From Chryseobacterium sp. (GTDB taxonomy: Bacteria; Bacteroidota; Bacteroidia; Flavobacteriales; Weeksellaceae): DNA of 55,029 bases. The notes beneath the pieces are model-generated. The model worked only from the letters and a program-made list of their open reading frames with translations. It was not told where the DNA came from and made no database searches. Where the stretch lies: NCBI GenBank assembly GCA_003248755.1, contig QFQW01000015.1, positions 1 through 55,029 of the forward strand, in the 5' to 3' direction. A program made the position numbers and the translations under genes. Shown here in pieces: positions 25,117 to 33,810 of the stretch (positions within the stretch are counted from its first letter, which is position 1; each line of letters begins with the position of its first letter).

Positions 25117-25177
25117 ATTGCAAAATAGAAGCCAAATTTAAAGAAAAAACAATCCTGCTTTGATGTAATTTTGCAAT
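25117..25177. promoter_or_regulatory. Inverted repeat pair bracketing the lrp promoter
   Basis: ATTGCAAAAT at 25117-25126 and its exact reverse complement ATTTTGCAAT at 25168-25177, 41 bp apart. The -7 element TAAATTTG (minus strand, 25133-25140) lies between them. Paired distant sites suit the wrapped octamers of Lrp/AsnC proteins. Confidence 0.45.
25133..25140 (-). promoter_or_regulatory. Promoter -7 element of the lrp gene
   Basis: Minus-strand TAAATTTG, a full TAnnTTTG match, 41 bases before the ATG at 25091. Confidence 0.5.
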
Positions 25178-25522
25178 AGATATAATTTCTAAATGCATAA
25201 AAAACGAAAAAGGGAATATTTTTAGGAATAATTACAGCTTCATTTTGGGAAATATTGGATTCGTTAGGAGAATTCTTATTTCAGCAAAGAGCCCTATTAC
25301 GTTAAGATTATTGCTTTTAGGTGTTGGCTTTTAATCCTTGAAAAAATCACTATAATGATATTTTCTTGATTTGGAATAATAGAAAATTACAATTCAACCT
25401 TTTATTTATAATAGAAATGGCAGGTGTTCAATAGACTTATTTCGCCGCCATTAAACATTCAAAAAACAAAAGCCGAAACATGCAAAAAATTAGTTTTCAT
25501 CAATTAAAATAAATATTCTGAT
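25178..25522. other. Non-coding stretch before the serine hydrolase gene
   Basis: About 345 bp with no open frame of note, no tRNA-like fold and no clear terminator or full TAnnTTTG element. TAGTTTTC near 25490 is a weak -7 candidate. I see nothing else in it. Confidence 0.4.
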
Positions 25523-26575
25523 ATGAAAAAAATATTGTTTTTTTTCTTCTTACCCTATCTATCATTTGCACAAATTGACAGTACTGATATAATAGTTAAA
25601 CAAATGATGGAGAAGCAAAAAATTGTTGGACTTTCTCTGGCAATAATCAAAAATGGGTATCCTGTTGTGAATAAAGGCTATGGATTAGCTAATGTGGAAT
25701 TGAATGTACCTGTAAATTCAGAAACTGTAATCAGGCTTGGTTCGGTTAGTAAACAGTTTATTACTACAGCTATCATGAAATTGATGGAAGAAGGGAAACT
25801 GGATATTAATGATGGTGTACATAAATATTTCCCTGATGCACCTGAGACATGGCGATCTATTACAATAAAGAATTTGATGACTCACACTTCAGGTTTGCAG
25901 AGAGAGCCCCCAGCTTATGATAATTTCAAAATACAACCCGATATAGATGTTATTAGGTCTGCATACAATCTACCTCTCGTTTTTAAGACTGGCGAAAAAT
26001 TCGAGTATTGCAATACTGGTTATTTTATCTTAGCAGAAATCATTAAACAAGTGAGTGGAATGCCTTGGCAGGACTATATTCGTTCTGAGTTATTTATACC
26101 AGCAGGAATGAAGAATAGTTACCTCACAGATTTTTATCAAATTATTCCCAATCGTGCTAATGGGTATATGCATAGAAACGATACGTTGATTAATGCCACA
26201 GCCATGTTTGCCATTCGACCCAGCGGAGCTTTTCTTTCTACAAGCACTGATATGCTGCTTTGGGATAGAGTGTTGAGAGAAAAAAAAATTATTCTAAAAA
26301 AAGAAAACTGGGAGTTGCTTTGGAAGCCATTTATAAAAACATCTAATAACCCTGAACTAAAGGCTTACTATGGATTCGGCTGGAATATTGATGAACGCAA
26401 TGGACACAAGGTAATTTGGCACGACGGTGCTAATATTGGTTTTCGTTCTCTTTATGCCCGGTTTGTAAATGATGATTTGTCCATCATTATAATAACTAAT
26501 ACGGAAGAGGCTAATCCGTTCCCACTTGTAGGAGCTTTGTCAGAGTATTATTTCAGAAAACGGGTATTTAAATAA
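25523..26575 (+). CDS. Serine hydrolase, class C beta-lactamase-like
   Basis: 350 residues with a signal peptide ending near residue 16 (LPYLSFAQ). The three active-site elements of the AmpC/PBP4* fold are present: SVSK with Ser74-Lys77, YCN at 162-164, and HDG at 300-302 in place of KTG. This pattern marks secreted serine hydrolases of the beta-lactamase superfamily, which include D-aminopeptidases, esterases and peptidoglycan-related enzymes; beta-lactam resistance should not be assumed. It stands alone between two long non-coding gaps. Confidence 0.9.
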   Translation: MKKILFFFFLPYLSFAQIDSTDIIVKQMMEKQKIVGLSLAIIKNGYPVVNKGYGLANVELNVPVNSETVIRLGSVSKQFITTAIMKLMEEGKLDINDGVHKYFPDAPETWRSITIKNLMTHTSGLQREPPAYDNFKIQPDIDVIRSAYNLPLVFKTGEKFEYCNTGYFILAEIIKQVSGMPWQDYIRSELFIPAGMKNSYLTDFYQIIPNRANGYMHRNDTLINATAMFAIRPSGAFLSTSTDMLLWDRVLREKKIILKKENWELLWKPFIKTSNNPELKAYYGFGWNIDERNGHKVIWHDGANIGFRSLYARFVNDDLSIIIITNTEEANPFPLVGALSEYYFRKRVFK

Positions 26576-26707
26576 TTTTTGATAGAGAATATTGGGGCAT
26601 AGTTGCCAATTAAAACTCAAACAGCGCACAAAAGCTGCTTAAACCTTCTGGTTCGACGAAGCCAAATTAATTTTAAATACCAGACAATTAAATATTTGCA
26701 ATTAATG

Positions 26708-26738
26708 TTGTGATTTTCAAACAAAATGTTTACTTTTG
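26708..26738 (+). promoter_or_regulatory. Promoter of rplU-rpmA
   Basis: TTG at 26708-26710, a 20-base spacer and TACTTTTG at 26731-26738: both -33 and -7 parts of the Bacteroidota promoter, with a 32-base leader to rplU. The cleanest promoter in the window. Confidence 0.75.
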
Positions 26739-26770
26739 CACCTCGAATAATTATAAAAAATTTATAAACA

Positions 26771-27166
26771 ATGTTTGCAATTGTAGAAATAGCAGGGCTT
26801 CAATACAAAGTTGAGCAAAACCAAAAGTTGTTTGTGAACCGTTTGAAAGGAGATAAAGGCGCGAAAGTTTCTTTTGATAAAGTTCTTCTTACTGTAAACG
26901 GTGCAGTAACTGTAGGTGCCCCGGCTGTAAACGGTATCGCCGTAGAAGTAGAAATTCTTGACCACGTTCAAGCTGACAAAGTAATCGTTTTCAAAAAGAA
27001 AAGAAGAAAAGGTTATGCTAAGAAAAATGGTCACAGACAACAGTTAACTCAAATCCAGATTGTTTCTATCACTGGTTTTGACGGTGCGAAAAAAGAAGCT
27101 AAAAAAGCTGCTCCTAAGAAAGCTGCTAAAGCTGAAGTAACAGAAACCAGCGAATCTGCTGAATAA
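26771..27166 (+). CDS. rplU: 50S ribosomal protein L21
   Basis: 131 residues. The core MFAIVEIAGLQYKVEQNQKLFVNRL, the VTVGAPAVNGIAVEVEIL stretch and KKKRRKGYAKKNGHRQQLTQI (rRNA-binding loop) are standard L21. The C-terminal 30 residues are an Ala/Lys-rich tail ending ETSESAE, longer than in E. coli (103 residues) and common in flavobacteria. Followed 28 bp later by rpmA, the universal rplU-rpmA operon. Confidence 0.97.
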   Translation: MFAIVEIAGLQYKVEQNQKLFVNRLKGDKGAKVSFDKVLLTVNGAVTVGAPAVNGIAVEVEILDHVQADKVIVFKKKRRKGYAKKNGHRQQLTQIQIVSITGFDGAKKEAKKAAPKKAAKAEVTETSESAE

Positions 27167-27194
27167 TTTTTAATCCAAAAAAGCTTAAAATAAA

Positions 27195-27452
27195 ATGGCA
27201 CACAAGAAAGGAGTTGGTAGTTCCAAAAACGGTAGAGAATCTCACTCTAAAAGATTAGGTGTTAAGATTTTCGGAGGTCAAGACGCTATTGCTGGGAACA
27301 TCATTATCAGACAAAGGGGTACTCAACACCACCCAGGTGAAAATGTTGGTATCGGTAAAGACCACACTTTGTTTGCATTGGTAGACGGTAAAGTAGTTTT
27401 CAGAAAGAAAGCAAACAACAGGTCTTTTGTATCTGTTGAACCAAACGCATAA
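27195..27452 (+). CDS. rpmA: 50S ribosomal protein L27
   Basis: 85 residues. MAHKKGVGSSKNGRESHSKR is the conserved N-terminal tail reaching the peptidyl-transferase centre, followed by GVKIFGGQDAIAGNIIIRQRG and FVSVEP near the end. No N-terminal pre-sequence of the Firmicutes type. Second gene of the rplU operon, ended by the terminator at 27473. Confidence 0.97.
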   Translation: MAHKKGVGSSKNGRESHSKRLGVKIFGGQDAIAGNIIIRQRGTQHHPGENVGIGKDHTLFALVDGKVVFRKKANNRSFVSVEPNA

Positions 27453-27472
27453 TTAAAAGCGTTTTATAAAAT

Positions 27473-27504
27473 AAAAAATCCCGACTTTTCAGTTGGGATT
27501 TTTT
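27473..27504. terminator. Terminator of rplU-rpmA, possibly bidirectional
   Basis: TCCCGACT / AGTTGGGA stem (8 bp, one G-T pair), loop TTTC, six A before and six T after, so it can serve both rpmA (plus) and yebC (minus). Confidence 0.85.
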
Positions 27505-27524
27505 ATTGTTTATATCTTAGAAAT

Positions 27525-28265
27525 TTAAAGCGATTCTAATTGTTCTTCTGTAAATTCCATATTATGGAAAACATTCTGAACATCATCGTCTTCTTCGAAG
27601 CGTTCTAACATCTTCATGTTAGCTTTAAATTGGTCTTCTGTCATTCCTTTGGTATTATTAGGAATTCTTTGTAATTCGGCGCTTTTAGCTTCAATTCCAA
27701 GCTCGTCTAATTTATGAGACAATGAGCCAAAATCTTCGAAAGCCGTCGTAATCATTACTTCCTCATCATCTTTTTCTACATCTTCTGCTCCGCCATCAAT
27801 CATCTCCATTTCGAAGTCATCCCAGTCCATTTTGATTTGAGCTAAATCGATTGTAAAAATACCTTTTCTATCGAAAATAAAAGCCAATTCTCCATTCTTA
27901 CCAAGGTTACCATCAAACTTATTGAAGATAGCTCTTACGTTAGCTACGGTTCTCGTAGGATTATTGGTTGTACATTCTACAAAAAAAGCAACGCCTCCTT
28001 GTCCATACCCTTCGTAAGTAATTTCTTCATAGTTTTCTGCATCTGCTCCGCTTGCTTTTTTAATTGCCCTTTCGACATTATCTTTTGGCATATTAGCACC
28101 CTTGGCATTTTGAATACATCTTCTCAATGCAGGATTAGACTCAGGGTCTGTTCCTCCGGCTTTAACAGCCAGTGCTATATCTTTTCCTATTTTCGAAAAT
28201 GTTTTGGCCATCTTATCCCATCTGGCCATTTTTGAGGCTTTTCTATACTCGAACGCTCTTCCCAT
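27525..28265 (-). CDS. yebC: YebC/PmpR family protein (DNA-binding regulator or translation factor)
   Basis: 246 residues: MGRAFEYRKASKMARWDKMAKTFSK-like start (the family usually begins GRxxxxxRKxxxxxxRxKxFxK), then NPALRRCIQNAKGANMPKDNVERAIKKA and EEITYEGYGQGGVAFFVECTTNNPTRT, all hallmark stretches. Members were described as transcription regulators, and more recently some act in translation on the ribosome. The acidic C-terminal third is usual. Single-gene unit bounded by hairpins. Confidence 0.95.
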   Translation of the reverse strand: MGRAFEYRKASKMARWDKMAKTFSKIGKDIALAVKAGGTDPESNPALRRCIQNAKGANMPKDNVERAIKKASGADAENYEEITYEGYGQGGVAFFVECTTNNPTRTVANVRAIFNKFDGNLGKNGELAFIFDRKGIFTIDLAQIKMDWDDFEMEMIDGGAEDVEKDDEEVMITTAFEDFGSLSHKLDELGIEAKSAELQRIPNNTKGMTEDQFKANMKMLERFEEDDDVQNVFHNMEFTEEQLESL

Positions 28266-28314
28266 TTTGTGATTAATTTATTTATGCAAAAATACTGAAT
28301 TATAGAAACAAAAA

Positions 28315-28343
28315 AAATACCTCCAATTAAATTGGAGGTATTT
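28315..28343 (-). terminator. Terminator after the ompA gene
   Basis: Minus-strand stem AAATACCTCCAA with TTGGAGGTATTT, followed by further T residues (TTTTTTTT with the stem end), 28 bp past the ompA stop. Confidence 0.85.
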
Positions 28344-28370
28344 ATATTTAGAAAATTTAATTATTTAAAA

Positions 28371-29846
28371 TTATTTTCTTCTCTTTTTAACCGGAGCTTT
28401 TTTAACTACAGTTTTCTTTTCAACAACTGGAAGATCAGATTTTTGAAGCGCGTCCCAAGCTGCACCATTTACAGCTTCTACAACTACTTTTCTATCATCT
28501 TGTCTTTCAGCATCAGAAGCTTTGGCAGAAACTTTAGCATCTCTAGAACCAACTCCAACTGATTTCAATTGATTAGCGCTAACACCTCTTGATTCAAGAG
28601 CTTTAACAACTGAAGCAGCTCTTTCTCTTGAAAGTTTCAAGTTGTATGCAGCGGCACCTTTAGCATCAGTATGACCTGTAATCAAGAAAGTAGCCTGAGA
28701 ATCTTGCTTAAGAACTGTAGCTGCTTGATCCAATTTACTATTAGACTCAGCTCTTAATGTAGCTTTACCAAAGTCAAATAAGATATCTTTAAGAGCTCCT
28801 GTAGCTTCTTGAGCAATCACTTCTTTAGGTTTTGGACAACCGTTGTATTCTTTCAATCCAGGAACTGTAGGACAAGCGTCATCTTTGTCTAATACTCCGT
28901 CACCGTCTGTATCTGGCCAAGGACAACCTTTGTTTTCAGCCGGACCAGCAACATCTGGACAAGCATCATCTTTGTCTAACACTCCATCACCGTCTGTATC
29001 TGGCCAAGGACAACCATTGTTTTCTTTTGGACCAGCAACATCTGGACATTGGTCATCTTTATCAGGAACTCCATCGCCATCTGTATCTGGACATCCTTGG
29101 AATTCAGGTAAACCTGGTATATCTGGACAAGCATCATCCTTATCAGGAATTCCATCCTTATCTCTGTCTGTATTTCCAAATCTGAATAATAATGATGCAG
29201 AAGCTTGCCAGAAGTTTGCAACATTAGACTTATCAACCGGAGTTGTAACATAATCACCTTGAACACCTAGACCAAAGTTATTAGTTAACCAGAAATTGAT
29301 ACCAGCACCCGTACTAACTGTGAAATGATTTGCCTTTCCAGTTAAATCACCATCTTCGTTATAACCTGCATAATATGCACCTTTAGTATCTGTTTTTGGA
29401 AAACTTAAACCTGTGTAATCATGTCTAAGATAGTTAGCACCAACTCTCAAGTAAGGATCAAACCAAGATTCTTCATTCCAAAGAAGACCAGCTGCTTTGA
29501 ACTGAACACCTAGACCTGTCATCAAAAAGAATTCCTTATCCATAGCAAATCTCTTGTTGTCAACGTTACCAACAGTAGTCTGCCAATCAAGAACTAAACC
29601 TTTACCAAGACTTCTTGCAACAGTTAATTTAGAAAGTGGTGGTGTGATTGAATATTTGGAAACACCAAACAAGTTGTCTTTAAAATTGTTGAATGAGAAC
29701 GTGTTGCTGAAGTTACCTCTCTGAGCAACGTGATTCACTCCATGAGCACCTACTCCAATAACCCACTTATTGGTCGTAGTTTGTGCGAAAACAGTAGAGG
29801 CAACAGTAAGCGCCAATGCTGAAATTCCTAATTTTAGATTTTTCAT
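28371..29846 (-). CDS. OmpA family outer-membrane protein with TSP type-3 repeats
   Basis: 491 residues. Signal peptide to about residue 21 (VASTVFAQ). An eight-strand-like N-terminal barrel (to about 225) is followed by at least four thrombospondin type-3 calcium-binding repeats (DTDGDGVPDKDDQCPDVAGP and variants) and a C-terminal OmpA peptidoglycan-binding domain (ILFDFGKATLRAESNSKLD, ITGHTDAKGAAAYNLKLS, RERAASVVKAL). A basic KKAPVKKRRK tail ends it. It should anchor the outer membrane to peptidoglycan. The repeats are also near-identical in DNA (about 87-bp period), prone to copy-number change. Probably a major outer-membrane protein. Confidence 0.95.
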   Translation of the reverse strand: MKNLKLGISALALTVASTVFAQTTTNKWVIGVGAHGVNHVAQRGNFSNTFSFNNFKDNLFGVSKYSITPPLSKLTVARSLGKGLVLDWQTTVGNVDNKRFAMDKEFFLMTGLGVQFKAAGLLWNEESWFDPYLRVGANYLRHDYTGLSFPKTDTKGAYYAGYNEDGDLTGKANHFTVSTGAGINFWLTNNFGLGVQGDYVTTPVDKSNVANFWQASASLLFRFGNTDRDKDGIPDKDDACPDIPGLPEFQGCPDTDGDGVPDKDDQCPDVAGPKENNGCPWPDTDGDGVLDKDDACPDVAGPAENKGCPWPDTDGDGVLDKDDACPTVPGLKEYNGCPKPKEVIAQEATGALKDILFDFGKATLRAESNSKLDQAATVLKQDSQATFLITGHTDAKGAAAYNLKLSRERAASVVKALESRGVSANQLKSVGVGSRDAKVSAKASDAERQDDRKVVVEAVNGAAWDALQKSDLPVVEKKTVVKKAPVKKRRK

Positions 29847-29913
29847 AGAATTAAATGATTAAATAATTGATAATGCAAAATAAATATAATTTTTCTTTAT
29901 AAACAAAGTTTTT

Positions 29914-30378
29914 TTAGTTTTTCTTTAACAATCGCTGGATATTGACTTTATTCTCTCTATCTTTTATTGCCTCTCTTTTATCGTAGAGTTTTTTCCCTCT
30001 GGCTAAAGAAATAAGCAATTTTGCTTTTCCATTATTATTAATATATAGCTTTAATGGGATTATAGTATTCCCAACATCCTTTAACTTTTTTTTAAGTTTT
30101 TGCAATTCGTAATTATGCAGTAGCAACTTCCGTTCCCTTTTTGTTTTGTGATTGTAAAAAGTTCCTAATTTGTACTCATCTATCATCATATTAATGATAT
30201 ACAATTCGTCGTCAATGAACTGACAGAAGCTTTCTGTGATAGAAGCTTTGGATGAACGCAGAGATTTTATTTCTGTACCAGTTAATACAATTCCGGCTTC
30301 ATATTCATCCAGAATTTCGTATTCGAAACGGGCACGTTTGTTAAGAATATTAACAGATTTTTCTATTTTAACTTTCAT
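29914..30378 (-). CDS. smpB: SsrA-binding protein
   Basis: 154 residues. NKRARFEYEILDEYEAGIVL, TGTEIKSLRSSKASI, YNHKTKRERKLLLH and a basic helical tail are typical SmpB. It delivers tmRNA to stalled ribosomes. The tmRNA gene itself is not in this window. It is divergent from the ABC-F translation factor gene, sharing a 71-bp intergenic region. Confidence 0.96.
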   Translation of the reverse strand: MKVKIEKSVNILNKRARFEYEILDEYEAGIVLTGTEIKSLRSSKASITESFCQFIDDELYIINMMIDEYKLGTFYNHKTKRERKLLLHNYELQKLKKKLKDVGNTIIPLKLYINNNGKAKLLISLARGKKLYDKREAIKDRENKVNIQRLLKKN

Positions 30379-30421
30379 ATGTTAATGATTGGAGACACTT
30401 CACTATCCCAACTAATTTTCG

Positions 30422-30429
30422 TATTTTTG
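30422..30429 (+). promoter_or_regulatory. Promoter -7 element of the ABC-F gene
   Basis: TATTTTTG, full TAnnTTTG match, ending 20 bases before the ATG at 30450. Confidence 0.55.
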
Positions 30430-30449
30430 CAACAAATTTACAAAACTAT

Positions 30450-32072
30450 ATGTTAACAGTATCTAATTTATCATTACAGTTCGGCAAGAGAGTTCTCTTT
30501 GACGAAGTTAATATAAAATTCACGAAAGGAAATTGTTATGGGATTATCGGTGCAAATGGTGCTGGAAAATCTACATTTCTTAAAATATTAAGTGGAAAAC
30601 AAGAGCCAACTTCTGGAAATGTATCTCTAGAGAACGGAAAAAGAATGTCAGTTCTTGAGCAGGATCACTTTGCTTACGATAATTTTACCGTTTTAGAAAC
30701 TATTCTTAGAGGAAACAAAAGACTTTTCGATATCAAAGAAGAGATGGATGCTCTTTATGCTAAAGAAGATTTCTCTGATGAAGACGGAATCAAGGCTGGA
30801 GAACTAGGTGTCATCTATGACGAAATGGGCGGATGGAATTCTGAAGCCGATGCGCAAACTTTGCTTTCAAATGTTGGTATTACAGAAGATATGCATTATC
30901 AATTGATGGGCGAATTGGAAAACAAAGACAAAGTAAGGGTTTTGCTTGCTCAGGCTTTGTTTGGTAATCCGGACGTTTTGATTCTGGATGAGCCTACCAA
31001 CGACTTGGATATTGCAACGATTGCTTGGTTGGAAGACTTCTTGGCGGATTATGAGAATACAGTAATTGTTGTATCTCACGACCGTCACTTCTTGGATACG
31101 GTTTGTACGCATATTGGAGATTTAGATTATTCTAAACTTAACTTATATACAGGTAACTACTCTTTCTGGTATCAGGCTTCTCAGTTGGCAACAAGACAAA
31201 GAGCTCAGGCTAACAAAAAAGCAGAAGACAAGAAAAAAGAATTACAGGATTTCATCGCACGATTCAGTTCCAACGTAGCGAAAGCAAAACAGGCAACTGC
31301 TCGTAAGAAGATGATTGACAAATTGAATATTGATGACATCAAACCTTCTTCCCGTCGTTATCCTGCGATTATTTTCGATGTAGAAAGAGAAGTTGGGGAT
31401 CAAATTCTGGATGTTAAAGGTCTTGAAAAAACAAAAGACGGAGAATTATTATTCTCAAACGTTGATCTTAATCTTAAAAAAGGTGATAAAGTTGCTGTTC
31501 TTTCAAGAAACTCATTGGCAATTACAGAATTTTTCCAAATCCTTTCCGGAAATGCAGAAGCTGACAAGGGTGCTATCGCTTGGGGCGTTACGACCAATCA
31601 ATCTTATATGCCTTTGGACAATACAGATTTCTTCCAAGATGACCTTAATTTGGTAGATTGGTTGAGACAATTCACTAAGAATGATGAAGAGCGCCACGAA
31701 GAATTTATGAGAGGTTTCTTGGGAAGAATGCTTTTCTCAGGTGATGAAGCGCTTAAGTCTTGTAAAGTTCTTTCAGGAGGCGAGAAAATGCGTTGTATGT
31801 TCAGTAGAATGATGCTTCAGAAAGCCAACGTTCTTCTTTTGGACGAGCCGACCAACCATTTGGATCTGGAAAGTATTACAACCTTGAACAACTCATTGAA
31901 CAACTTCAAAGGAAACATATTATTGTCTTCTCATGACCACGAATTGCTTGGAACAGTCTGTAACAGAATCATCGAATTGACGCCAAAAGGAATCATCGAC
32001 AGAGATATGACTTACGACGAATACCTATCAGACAAAAAGATCAAGGAATTACAAGAGCAAATGTATTCTTAG
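30450..32072 (+). CDS. ABC-F ATPase (YbiT-like), one ATP site degenerate
   Basis: 540 residues, two ABC domains with no membrane part. Domain 1 has an intact Walker A GANGAGKS (34-41), Walker B VLILDEP (176-182) and SHD His, but its signature is degraded (GELENKDKVR from 154). Domain 2 has an intact signature LSGGEK (441-446), Walker B VLLLDEP (461-467) and SHDHE, but its Walker A is replaced by SRNSLAITE (352-360). Since each site pairs one Walker A with the other signature, one composite site is whole and the other dead on both faces. The linker (about 240-300) is Lys/Gln-rich. ABC-F proteins act on the ribosome; length and motifs suggest a housekeeping factor, not a resistance type. Confidence 0.92.
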   Translation: MLTVSNLSLQFGKRVLFDEVNIKFTKGNCYGIIGANGAGKSTFLKILSGKQEPTSGNVSLENGKRMSVLEQDHFAYDNFTVLETILRGNKRLFDIKEEMDALYAKEDFSDEDGIKAGELGVIYDEMGGWNSEADAQTLLSNVGITEDMHYQLMGELENKDKVRVLLAQALFGNPDVLILDEPTNDLDIATIAWLEDFLADYENTVIVVSHDRHFLDTVCTHIGDLDYSKLNLYTGNYSFWYQASQLATRQRAQANKKAEDKKKELQDFIARFSSNVAKAKQATARKKMIDKLNIDDIKPSSRRYPAIIFDVEREVGDQILDVKGLEKTKDGELLFSNVDLNLKKGDKVAVLSRNSLAITEFFQILSGNAEADKGAIAWGVTTNQSYMPLDNTDFFQDDLNLVDWLRQFTKNDEERHEEFMRGFLGRMLFSGDEALKSCKVLSGGEKMRCMFSRMMLQKANVLLLDEPTNHLDLESITTLNNSLNNFKGNILLSSHDHELLGTVCNRIIELTPKGIIDRDMTYDEYLSDKKIKELQEQMYS

Positions 32073-32079
32073 AATAGAA

Positions 32080-32151
32080 TTTTGGGCGTCTTTATCCGCC
32101 TGTAGTTTATTCTGAGGTTGTCGAATGGCTCTCCCGCTCAGGTCGGGACGC
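32080..32151 (+). repeat. Dispersed intergenic repeat, family A, copy 1
   Basis: Contains TTTGGGCGTCTTTATCCGCC (32081-32100), TCTGAGGTTGTCGAA (32111-32125) and CCGCTCAGGTCGGGACGC (32134-32151). The same blocks, one or two bases changed, occur at 42881-43030 on the opposite strand. GC-rich compared with its surroundings. Confidence 0.7.
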
Positions 32152-32202
32152 AAATTCAACATAAAAATAAACTTCCGCCAATCAAAACAACGATTCAAAT
32201 AC

Positions 32203-32239
32203 AACCCTTTCAGACTTTCATATTCTGAAAGGGTTTTTT
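32203..32239 (+). terminator. Terminator downstream of the ABC-F gene
   Basis: 12-bp stem AACCCTTTCAGA / TCTGAAAGGGTT, 9-base loop, then further T residues. It lies 130 bp beyond the gene, past repeat A. Confidence 0.82.
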
Positions 32240-32280
32240 ATTTTAATTCAATTTCTAAAATTAATTTGTGAAAATCTATT

Positions 32281-32357
32281 AACTTTTATAAGCGATAGCG
32301 CCTTTGTGAACCTTAAAACATTTGGTATAAAAAATCTTTGTGTCCTTTGTGTTTAAA
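32281..32357 (+). repeat. Dispersed intergenic repeat, family B, copy 2
   Basis: Contains CTTTTATAAGCGATAGCG, CCTTTGTGAACCTTAAAACA and CTTTGTGTCCTTTGTGTTT. The first block matches the reverse strand of 50715-50745 almost base for base. Confidence 0.6.
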
Positions 32358-32417
32358 AATTTCTCTCAAGTGGGCAATCAAAAATTATTTATAATTTTAG
32401 AGAAATATATAAGCCTT

Positions 32418-33791
32418 ATGAATTCTCTAAAATATTTTTTCTTATTTCTGCTGATTCCGTTTCTGGGATTATCACAAACCACAGATTCTCGTTATCAGCC
32501 AAAACCTTACGTTCAGCTCAAACATCCGGAATGGAGCAAAAATGCCATGATTTATGAAGTCAACATTCGTCAATACACCAAAGAAGGAACTTTCAAAGCA
32601 TTTGAAAAACATTTGCCGAGACTCAAAAAAATGGGTGTTGATATTCTTTGGTTGATGCCAATTCACCCTATTGGAGAGGAACATAGAAAAGGAAAACTGG
32701 GAAGTTATTATTCCGTAAAAGATTTCAAAGGTGTCAATCCAGATTTTGGAACTTTGCAGGATTTGAAAAATCTGGTTGACAAAATCCACGCAATGGGAAT
32801 GTATGTCATCATCGATTGGGTCGGGAATCATTCCGCTTGGGACAATCCCTTAGCAAAAGAACATCCTGATTGGTACACCAAATCCAGAGAAGGCAATTTC
32901 CAGCCAACGCCTTGGTATGATTGGGATGATGTGATTGATTTCGATTATAATAATCCGGACTTCAGAGAATATATGACAGGTGCTCTGAAATATTGGGTAA
33001 AAGAGGCTAATATTGACGGTTACAGATGTGATGTCGCTGGTTTTATTCCAGTTGATTTTTGGGAAAATGCAAGAGAAGAGCTTGACCAAATCAAACCCGT
33101 TTTTATGTTGGCAGAATGGGAATCTCGAGATCTTTATAGAAAATCATTTGATATGACTTACTCTTGGTCACTTTGGGATAAACTGAAACTAGCAACGACA
33201 GGAGGAAAAGGTGCAAATGCTTTATACGAATATATGGCGCACGATGTCGGCAGTTTCCCTTATGATTCTTACAGAATGTTGTTCACAGATAACCACGATA
33301 AAAATTCTTGGGAAGGGAATCAATACTCCAATTTTGGAAAAGGATTAGAAACAGCAATGGCACTTTGCGGTACTGCTAATGGAATGCCTTTAGTTTACAG
33401 CGGACAAGAAGCGGGACTTGATAGAAGCCTTGAGTTTTTTGAGAAAGACGAAATCGTTTGGAAAGACCACAAATTCTATGGAATGTATCAGAAATTATTT
33501 GATTTAAAACATAAGAATCAAGCGCTTTGGAATGGACATTGGGGAGGTGAAATGGTTCGAGTGACAAATAGCCAAATGAATGATGTGCTTTCTTTCTATC
33601 GTGAAAAGAATAACGATGCTGTTTTATCGATTTTCAATTTCTCGGATAAAAGTCTTCCGACCTCTGTTGACACCAAATATTATTACGGACAATACAGAGA
33701 GCTTTTTACAGGAAAAATCTTTAATATTAATTCTGAAAAGACTGTTCTTAATTTGAAACCTTGGGAATATTTGGTTTTGGTAAAGAATTAA
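32418..33791 (+). CDS. Secreted alpha-amylase family glycoside hydrolase (GH13)
   Basis: 457 residues from the ATG at 32418, chosen because it is followed at once by a signal peptide (YFFLFLLIPFLGLS); an upstream in-frame start would add 26 residues running through the family B repeat. The four GH13 regions are visible: DWVGNHS, GYRCDVAGF (Asp nucleophile), LAEWES (Glu acid/base) and FTDNHDKNSW. The C-terminal beta domain ends with LKPWEYLVL. It should cleave or transfer alpha-glucosidic bonds in the periplasm or outside; exact substrate unknown. Single gene with its own terminator. Confidence 0.92.
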   Translation: MNSLKYFFLFLLIPFLGLSQTTDSRYQPKPYVQLKHPEWSKNAMIYEVNIRQYTKEGTFKAFEKHLPRLKKMGVDILWLMPIHPIGEEHRKGKLGSYYSVKDFKGVNPDFGTLQDLKNLVDKIHAMGMYVIIDWVGNHSAWDNPLAKEHPDWYTKSREGNFQPTPWYDWDDVIDFDYNNPDFREYMTGALKYWVKEANIDGYRCDVAGFIPVDFWENAREELDQIKPVFMLAEWESRDLYRKSFDMTYSWSLWDKLKLATTGGKGANALYEYMAHDVGSFPYDSYRMLFTDNHDKNSWEGNQYSNFGKGLETAMALCGTANGMPLVYSGQEAGLDRSLEFFEKDEIVWKDHKFYGMYQKLFDLKHKNQALWNGHWGGEMVRVTNSQMNDVLSFYREKNNDAVLSIFNFSDKSLPTSVDTKYYYGQYRELFTGKIFNINSEKTVLNLKPWEYLVLVKN

Positions 33792-33810
33792 ATTTATTCT
33801 AAAATTTACT

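Noticed and set aside
26640..26690. GGTTCGA-like stretch resembling a tRNA T-arm
   Set aside because: No acceptor or anticodon stems can be drawn around it.
24615..26700. Possible horizontally acquired island around the Lrp and serine hydrolase genes
   Set aside because: Long non-coding gaps are suggestive, but I see no integrase, direct-repeat ends or clear composition break.
28870..29090. Regular near-identical DNA units of about 87 bp, at first sight like a CRISPR array
   Set aside because: They are in frame and encode calcium-binding TSP type-3 repeats of the OmpA protein; the units abut without unique spacers.
28843..29253. 136-codon open frame antisense to the ompA gene, Ser/Pro-rich and repetitive
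   Set aside because: It mirrors the thrombospondin type-3 repeats on the other strand; no promoter, and the product looks like low-complexity shadow translation.
32340..32417. In-frame upstream extension of the GH13 gene
   Set aside because: It would place 26 residues before a clean signal peptide and would translate through a dispersed repeat; the ATG at 32418 is better.
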